This document shows, piece after piece, positions 20,786 to 64,000 of a stretch of 64,000 bases of DNA (position 1 is its first letter; every line of letters starts with the position of its first letter). The stretch spans positions 16,766,593 through 16,830,592 of the forward strand of contig NC_051448.1 in NCBI RefSeq assembly GCF_001649575.2, in the 5' to 3' direction. Position numbers and translations under genes: made by a program. The notes beneath the pieces were generated by a model that saw only the letters and a list, made by a program, of their open reading frames with translations, was not told where the DNA came from and ran no database searches. This stretch comes from Kryptolebias marmoratus (lineage: Eukaryota > Chordata > Actinopteri > Cyprinodontiformes > Rivulidae).

Positions 20786-22050
20786 CCATCCATCCATCCA
20801 TTGTCTTCCGCTTATCCGGGGTCGCGGGGGCAGCAGCCTAAGCAGGGAAACCCAGACTTCCCTCTCCCCAGCCACTTGGGCCAGCTCCTCCGGGGGAATC
20901 CCAAGGCGTTCCCAGGCCAGCCGAGAAACATAGTCCCTCCAGCGTGTCCTGGGNNNNNNNNNNNNNNNNNNNNNNNNNNNNNNNNNNNNNNNNNNNNNNN
21001 NNNNNNNNNNNNNNNNNNNNNNNNNNNNNNNNNNNNNNNNNNNNNNNNNNNNNNNNNNNNNNNNNNNNNNNNNNNNNNNNNNNNNNNNNNNNNNNNNNNN
21101 NNNNNNNNNNNNNNNNNNNNNNNNNNNNNNNNNNNNNNNNNNNNNNNNNNNNNNNNNNNNNNNNNNNNNNNNNNNNNNNNNNNNNNNNNNNNNNNNNNNN
21201 NNNNNNNNNNNNNNNNNNNNNNNNNNNNNNNNNNNNNNNNNNNNNNNNNNNNNNNNNNNNNNNNNNNNNNNNNNNNNNNNNNNNNNNNNNNNNNNNNNNN
21301 NNNNNNNNNNNNNNNNNNNNNNNNNNNNNNNNNNNNNNNNNNNNNNNNNNNNNNNNNNNNNNNNNNNNNNNNNNNNNNNNNNNNNNNNNNNNNNNNNNNN
21401 NNNNNNNNNNNNNNNNNNNNNNNNNNNNNNNNNNNNNNNNNNNNNNNNNNNNNNNNNNNNNNNNNNNNNNNNNNNNNNNNNNNNNNNNNNNNNNNNNNNN
21501 NNNNNNNNNNNNNNNNNNNNNNNNNNNNNNNNNNNNNNNNNNNNNNNNNNNNNNNNNNNNNNNNNNNNNNNNNNNNNNNNNNNNNNNNNNNNNNNNNNNN
21601 NNNNNNNNNNNNNNNNNNNNNNNNNNNNNNNNNNNNNNNNNNNNNNNNNNNNNNNNNNNNNNNNNNNNNNNNNNNNNNNNNNNNNNNNNNNNNNNNNNNN
21701 NNNNNNNNNNNNNNNNNNNNNNNNNNNNNNNNNNNNNNNNNNNNNNNNNNNNNNNNNNNNNNNNNNNNNNNNNNNNNNNNNNNNNNNNNNNNNNNNNNNN
21801 NNNNNNNNNNNNNNNNNNNNNNNNNNNNNNNNNNNNNNNNNNNNNNNNNNNNNNNNNNNNNNNNNNNNNNNNNNNNNNNNNNNNNNNNNNNNNNNNNNGA
21901 GGGACACGGTCGAACGCCTTCTCCAAGTCCACAAAACACATGTAGACTGGTTGGGCGAACTCCCATGCACCCTCAAGGACCCTGCTAAGAGTATAGAGCT
22001 GGTCCAGTGTTCCACGGCCAGGACGAAAACCACACTGCTCCTCCTGTTCA
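20786..22050 (-). pseudogene. 5'-truncated non-LTR retrotransposon (LINE), reverse-transcriptase fragment across a gap
   Basis: On the minus strand, upstream of the gap, the frame reads EEQCGFRPGRGTLDQLYTLS and then VYMCFVDLEKAFDRVP. The FVDLEKAFD motif holds one of the catalytic aspartates of LINE reverse transcriptases. Downstream of the gap a different frame reads PRTRWRDYVSRLAWERLGIP and SLLRLLPPRP, the usual C-terminal end of such ORFs. The 3' end is a TGGA-type microsatellite (top strand TCCATCCATCCATCC, 20786-20800), as in L2/CR1/Rex-like elements. The copy starts abruptly inside the RT domain near 22050, as expected for 5' truncation. 945 bp are unsequenced, so whether the inner part is intact cannot be judged. 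Confidence 0.8.
20954..21898. other. Assembly gap (945 N)
   Basis: A run of N inside a LINE copy. The gap probably reflects collapse or misassembly of a multicopy repeat. Confidence 0.99.
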
Positions 22051-23313
22051 TAAATGTTATAAAGAAAAATACAAATTTGAAACATATTAATGTTATATAT
22101 AGTAAGAGTCTAGATTGTTAAACAGGAGGAGGACAATGATAATCTGATCGAGTTTTTGAAGACCCAAAATTATATGCAAAGCTGTGGGAAAAGTACAAAA
22201 ATATATATATGGGTTTATCAGACTATTATAAAGTGTAAGCAAACATTCGGCAGTGATGTAATGACTAACCCGCTTTATTATACCAATAGATTTATGCATT
22301 TTTCTACAAATTCAATCCATGTAAGACGGGGATGTGGTCTTTTCAAGGCTCGCTGATGACAAGGAGAGTGGCCAAGAACCTGACCTGGAAGAACCTGACC
22401 TGGAAAAACCTCCAGAGGAAGAGTCAGGAGTTAAAGCCTGACCAGGAGAAAGCTGAAGTGGAACCATCCAGAGAGGAGGAAGAGGACCGTTCTGACGAAA
22501 GTAAAAGGGACTCCATGTTGGTTTTCATGCCCACCTGGACTGAAAGGTGGAGTCTCGGCTGAAGTAGTTTGTATTTTTGCAAAGCACATGCAGATGCTGA
22601 CTAACCTGACATGTGCACCTGACGCACAGGAAGGGCGCACATTTGATTGTGTTAGTGATACGGTTGTTGTTACCGCCACCGTTAAAAATGTTGAAACCAT
22701 TTGTCCTAGATAAACTTCGACCCAGAGTAATCTGTGACAAATCATACGATTCATCTGTAAATTAGCTATAGTCAAAATATTCCTCACATTTCTGGGTTTT
22801 ATTTTACTCAAAAACAAGTTGCACGAATTCATGTTCAATTCAGGAACATGACAGCATCTCACGATGATGCTGTGGATTTACAATCAGATAGACTGTGGTG
22901 GACTGAAATAAAGTTGTTTCGTTTAGAAAAAAAAAGTACTTTCAGCTGCTTTGTGAACAGAAGAAATCGAGTTGATCCTTTTGGCTAGTTTAAAGACGAT
23001 CAGCTTTGACTTTTTGATACAGCATCCTCAGATTTAGGTTTGCCATCTTTGCAGTTGTTATTCCTTTAGCTTGATTCCAGGTTTGTTGGCGCGGCTGTCT
23101 CGTCTCTGTTAAAGTTCGGAGATTGTAGATCGCTGTAAACTACCTGTAAAATTACCTGACTCCGAAAAAAACAGTTCAAATTTGCAGAATAAGCACCGGT
23201 AGTTTAAACGTGGCTGCAAATCACAAGCGAACAAGTGTTATAAAAGGAACAAAACGCGTTAATTGATCATTAACTTATAAATGCAGCTCTCCATGCCACA
23301 TTGACAAATATAT

Positions 23314-23642
23314 CTACCGTATTTTCCGGACTATAAAGGCGAACTTAAAACTATTCTTCCATGAGTTTTGAACTGTTTGATTATCTTTGTGATCTCTCAT
23401 AGAGGGATCATATAATGCTGATACAGGCGAACCAGCTCTGCTAGAGCAGCAAAATCGTCCATTTTGAACGGAACGCGGCGAGCGTGGTCCGCACGAAGTT
23501 ATAAAAATTGGGAGGTGCACGTGCACACTGATGCGCCTTATAGTCTGGTGCGCTTTTTATATGACAAAAGTTCGAAAATGGACCATTCACTGACAGGGCG
23601 CCTTATAATCCCGTGCGCCCTGTAGTGCGGAAAACATGGTAG
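23314..23642. mobile_element. Terminal-inverted-repeat element family C, complete copy (329 bp)
   Basis: The left end is CTACCGTATTTTCCGGACTA. The right end reverse-complements to CTACCATGTTTTCCGCACTA, so the termini pair over about 28 bp with few mismatches. Internal GCGCCTTATA repeats add further sub-terminal pairing. No transposase is encoded. It is a MITE-like element, and a truncated relative lies at 13954. Confidence 0.72.
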
Positions 23643-24249
23643 TTAGGCAAGTCTTTGCTCAGGATTTCAATCTGATATTTACTAACAGAAGCGGTGTGTG
23701 CATCAGCTTCTACAATCTTTTGTATATCATGACACAAAGGTGATTGTTCCGGTATATGTGAGAGAATAAATCAGTGTGGCGTGTTTTTGTAAACGCCTTC
23801 AAATGAGACTGCAGTAGGTGAGCAAAAAGGATCTGAGTGTTTTTAAGGGTATTGGTGAATTTCAGGTTGCGGGTTCCCCTGGTTTGTTGTGACGAAATAC
23901 AAAGTGGAACCCAGTTATTAAAGAGGTATTAAGTTTAGTACGAATACTTTAAAAATGCCATTCTTGGTATGTGGTTTTTAGAGTACCTGCTTCTGTTTTT
24001 CTGAGCTACAATTAAATTGCAGATGCTTTGCATGGGCTTTAAAAAATAGAGAAAAAGGGGTTTAGTTAGGGTTGTTTTTTTTTATAAATGTATAATAAAT
24101 ACATCCCACAGATAGTGTCAGAACTAAGTCCCAGGAGTTATTTTTATAGCTGTGTGGTCATCTGAGAATGGGTGTGCTTTCATGTAGTTTTCTGGATGCT
24201 CTTCTTTGATGGCTAACCTGCGTTCAGTCGTCATTAAACTGCTGTAGAT

Positions 24250-25200
24250 CGCAGGCTTGTTCACTCATTAAGCCGCATTCCCCCCTTTTTCCTTTTCTTT
24301 TCTTTTTTTTTATCCACCCCCCCGGACCCTTCCCCCATTTTACTGCCGAGCAATATTCGGAAGAGAAATGGACGACTTCCCCACCGAGCGGCTCGCTCGC
24401 AGAGTGGGTGTGTTTGGCTCCACGTCGTCTTACATAAAACACGCAACGACGAGCGAAGCGCGGCCGAATAACAGGCAGAAGGACGCAGCCGAAGCCGTCA
24501 GATACATCGGGTTGTAAAACCTGCCCCCTTCGCCATGTATAAGGTTCGCAGTTACAAAAAAAACAAAGTGCTTTTTTTAAAAAAAATAAATAGAGCTGGA
24601 ACGACGCCGGGGCGCTCAACAATGGGCTCTACGCTCTAAATATGTGCCGCCGTAGTCCGTAACATGCACGAAACGTAATGTAAGCGCAAAAAATAACAGC
24701 CCCGCGCTAAACGCAGAGCGTCCTCCGCGTTAGCTGGCTGCCATTTCTTCCTCCCCTCGAAGAGAGGCGTGCGCGAGGCACGCCGCCTGTACGCTTCCGC
24801 AGAAGAGCTTGCGCTTTTTTTTTCTTCTTCTTTAGAGGGGGAGGGGGATTTACTCCAACACACCCCCCCCTCCGTTACGAAGCGACCGTAGCTGTAGTTC
24901 GTTCCGAACGGCGTTTAATGGACGAACATTTTAGCTAGTCGACCTCGGCGGCAGGAGGAAGCGAGAGGGGGTGTGTGAAAAAAAAAATCGTTTTTTTTTT
25001 GTTTGCGCGAGGCGGGGGTTAAAAACCGTTGAGCGCGCGCTAACTGCCGCTCGGCGGAGGGATACCGGACGCAGGCGGGACTCCGTGTGAGCGAGCGCAG
25101 CTGAATGGAGGCAGCCTCTTCCTGGTGGATAAACAGTGACAGCTACAGGGCAGCCACCTACAGACCCAGCTCTGCCGCTGCCCTGCCAAACAACACCAAA
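24250..25200 (+). promoter_or_regulatory. phip: phip CpG-island promoter and 5' UTR
   Basis: CpG density rises sharply here, with GCGCGCGC-type stretches near 25031 and poly-purine/poly-pyrimidine runs, and there is no TATA box at a suitable place. This fits a TATA-less housekeeping promoter. An in-frame TGA at 25102-25104 closes the reading frame immediately before a possible upstream ATG at 25105. The exact transcription start cannot be set from sequence alone. Confidence 0.65.
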
Positions 25201-62331
<37,131 letters not shown>

Positions 62332-62403
62332 AGAACAGCTCACTGACGCTTCAAAAGAGTTAAAGGCTCCCTGTTGAAGTTTTTCTGTGCACATATGTCT
62401 GTC

Positions 62404-62442
62404 TGTGTGTGTGTGTGTGTGTGTGTGCGCGTGCGCGCGTGT
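62404..62442. repeat. GT/GC alternating run (Z-DNA-prone)
   Basis: A GT run passes into GCGCGTGCGCGCGTGTG about 70 bp after the phip stop codon. Confidence 0.9.
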
Positions 62443-62853
62443 GGACGAGGGGAGCCTCTGAACCAGCTGCTGATGGTTGAAGCTGTGGAGAGGAAACCAT
62501 GCATTACCCGTTCCCTCCTCGCCGTTGACCCCCCACCCCCTCACCGCCGCGGCACGTTCGTTCGTTCCCACGCCTCCTACTTTATTGATCCATGTTGGAT
62601 TACACGGGAGCACATGGAATCCCATGTTGGTGGCGGCAATACTCCTTCCGCCTGACCTTAAACGTGGTCTGGTGTCAGATTGGGCCAAACAGCAGTCCAC
62701 CAGACCTAAAGTACTTGAAAAGAAATCCCGAAGAGCTCAGACCCTACCTTACTATTTTTGGAGCTTTTAAGCGCCTCCGCCGAGTAGACGCGCACGGAGC
62801 GGAAATCGTTAGGTTCTGAGATGGAGTCCAGTCCACAAACCTGACACCTTTTA

Positions 62854-62947
62854 NNNNNNNNNNNNNNNNNNNNNNNNNNNNNNNNNNNNNNNNNNNNNNN
62901 NNNNNNNNNNNNNNNNNNNNNNNNNNNNNNNNNNNNNNNNNNNNNNN
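62854..62947. other. Assembly gap (94 N)
   Basis: A run of N in the phip 3' UTR region. Confidence 0.99.
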
Positions 62948-63163
62948 CCCCCGCCTTCATTGTTCCTGCTTTTTTCTATACAACCCAATCATTGATCTTT
63001 TTAAGGTGTTTCTTTGTTTTGGAAGTCTTACACATCGTCTGACCCGAGTGTGTGTACCTGTGCTAAAATACCAAATGGCGTACCCCTTGTTGGTACTGTG
63101 GATTCTGTGTACTGTTGATGTTTTTTCTGTTCTTTTTGCATGTTTATTAGGGAAAGGAAGCAT

Positions 63164-63194
63164 CTTTTTTTCTTTCTTTCTTTCTTTCTTTCTT
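63164..63194. repeat. TTTC tetranucleotide repeat
   Basis: A run of TTTC units (top strand TTTCTTTCTTTCTTTC). Confidence 0.85.
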
Positions 63195-63345
63195 CAAACT
63201 GGTTTTACTGTGAGGCAGATAAAAAAGGATGCATGGGTGAGAGGAGTCATTTATGTCTCTTTATATCACGTTTCAGTGCGTCCTTAGCATTAGCAATACC
63301 TTGTGCCTTTATGTCTATGATGTGTGTGTGCGTGCGTGGCCTCTG

Positions 63346-64000
63346 AATGTACAACCCCAATTCTGAAAAAGTTCAGATACCGTGTAAACTGTAAATAACA
63401 ACAGAATGGAACAATCGGCAAAATCTCATAAATCCATCATTTATTCACAAAGAAACACAGTAAGCCCGTCAAACGTTTGAACTAAGAAATTGTACCATTT
63501 TTAGGAAAATAAATAAAGTAATTTGGAATTGGATGGCAGCAACACAACTCTAAAAAGTTGGGACAGGTCCATGTTTCCCTCTGAAGCCTCTCCTCTTCTT
63601 TAAACATCTAGGAGCTGAGGAGAGCAGCTGCTGGAGGTTTTAGAGGAATGTTGTCCCATTCTTGTCTGACGGAGGACTCTAGCCAGTCCACAGTCCTGAG
63701 TCTGCTTTTCTAGATTTCTAAATTTCACGATGCATCGAGTTCTGTCAGTTGTCGAGAGGTCTGGACTGCAGGCGGGTCAGGTTCAGCACCCAGACTACAA
63801 ACATGCCGCTGGAAAGGATGCAGGAAGAGGTTTAGCGTCGTCTTGCTGAAAATATGCAAAACCTTTCTTGAAAAGGACGTCATCTGGATGGGATGTTCTA
63901 AAATCTTAATACTCTTTTCTGCATTGATGCACCCCCATACCATCAGAGAGGCAGGCTTTGAACTGTGAGCTGATAACAGACTGGATGGTCCCTCTCCTCT
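63346..64000 (+). mobile_element. DNA transposon family D, truncated by window end
   Basis: It starts GTACAACCCCAATTCTGAAA, then GTGTAAACTGTAAATAACAA, TTGGATGGCAGCAACACAAC and AGTTGGGACAGGTCCATGTT. It runs opposite to the copy at 34130-35098, and the two share long internal blocks. No intact transposase frame is visible in the part present. Confidence 0.7.

Larger units (their letters stand above)
19500..24250. other. Intergenic region between hmgn3 and phip
   Basis: No gene is recognised. The region contains a GT microsatellite (19622-19649), a LINE reverse-transcriptase fragment with an assembly gap (20786-22050), a short acidic open stretch with a 15-bp tandem duplication near 22371-22410, and a terminal-inverted-repeat element (23314-23642). 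19690-20770 and 23643-24250 show nothing recognisable. Confidence 0.7.
62332..63345 (+). other. phip: phip 3' UTR and downstream sequence
   Basis: The stretch after the stop codon contains an alternating purine-pyrimidine run (62404-62442), a 94-N gap, and a TTTC repeat (about 63164-63194). I find no convincing AATAAA before 63345; the first clear AATAAA (63508) lies in a transposon. The poly(A) signal may therefore be in the gap or be a variant hexamer. Confidence 0.55.

Noticed and set aside
20771..22085. Long open frames of 333-447 codons on both strands
   Set aside because: They exist only because the N gap is read as open. The real content is a LINE fragment on the minus strand.
24224..24622. 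Minus-strand 132-codon frame at the phip promoter (possible divergent gene)
   Set aside because: The composition is driven by the CpG island and a poly-pyrimidine run, with no family similarity and no splice partner. A divergent non-coding transcript cannot be excluded.

Overview
The window is vertebrate nuclear DNA from a ray-finned (teleost) fish. It has short exons with GT-AG introns, CpG-rich promoters, many CA/TA microsatellites, and dense interspersed repeats of types common in percomorph fishes (LINE fragments, small inverted-repeat DNA elements, a tRNA-derived SINE). The species cannot be fixed from the sequence. Three runs of N (20954-21898, 27051-27110, 62854-62947) are assembly gaps. 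No bacterial, viral or CRISPR feature is present.

There are two protein-coding genes, both on the + strand and both apparently complete. (1) hmgn3 (7715-18639, six coding exons, 95 aa) encodes a small nucleosome-binding HMGN protein. It lies behind a GC-rich promoter with several CCAAT boxes and ends at poly(A) signals near 19426-19488. (2) phip (25201-62331, 40 coding exons, 1830 aa) encodes the PHIP/BRWD2/DCAF14 chromatin reader: an N-terminal LisH-like segment, eight WD40 repeats, a cryptic Tudor region, two bromodomains and a basic tail. I joined the exons by hand; every junction is GT-AG and the reading frame stays open to a single TAA.

Layout: 1-7370 is intergenic and holds only repeats. 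7370-19500 is hmgn3, whose introns hold several repeat families. 19500-24250 is intergenic, with a LINE fragment interrupted by a gap and a terminal-inverted-repeat element. 24250-25200 is the CpG-rich phip promoter and 5' end. 25201-62331 is phip. From 62332 come its 3' UTR and, from about 63346, the end of a DNA transposon that runs out of the window.

Both products act on chromatin: HMGN3 binds nucleosomes and loosens compaction, and PHIP reads methylated H3K4 and acetylated histone tails and serves as a CUL4-DDB1 substrate receptor. As I recall the human map, HMGN3-PHIP, HMGN1-BRWD1 and HMGN5-BRWD3 are each neighbours, so this window is one copy of an old duplicated two-gene block. The most notable sequence-level points are a changed HMGN nucleosome-binding core (RRSERLSV), a possible 6-nt microexon in hmgn3, RGRP AT-hooks in the PHIP tail, and a repeat family that carries YY1-type motifs into the introns of both genes.
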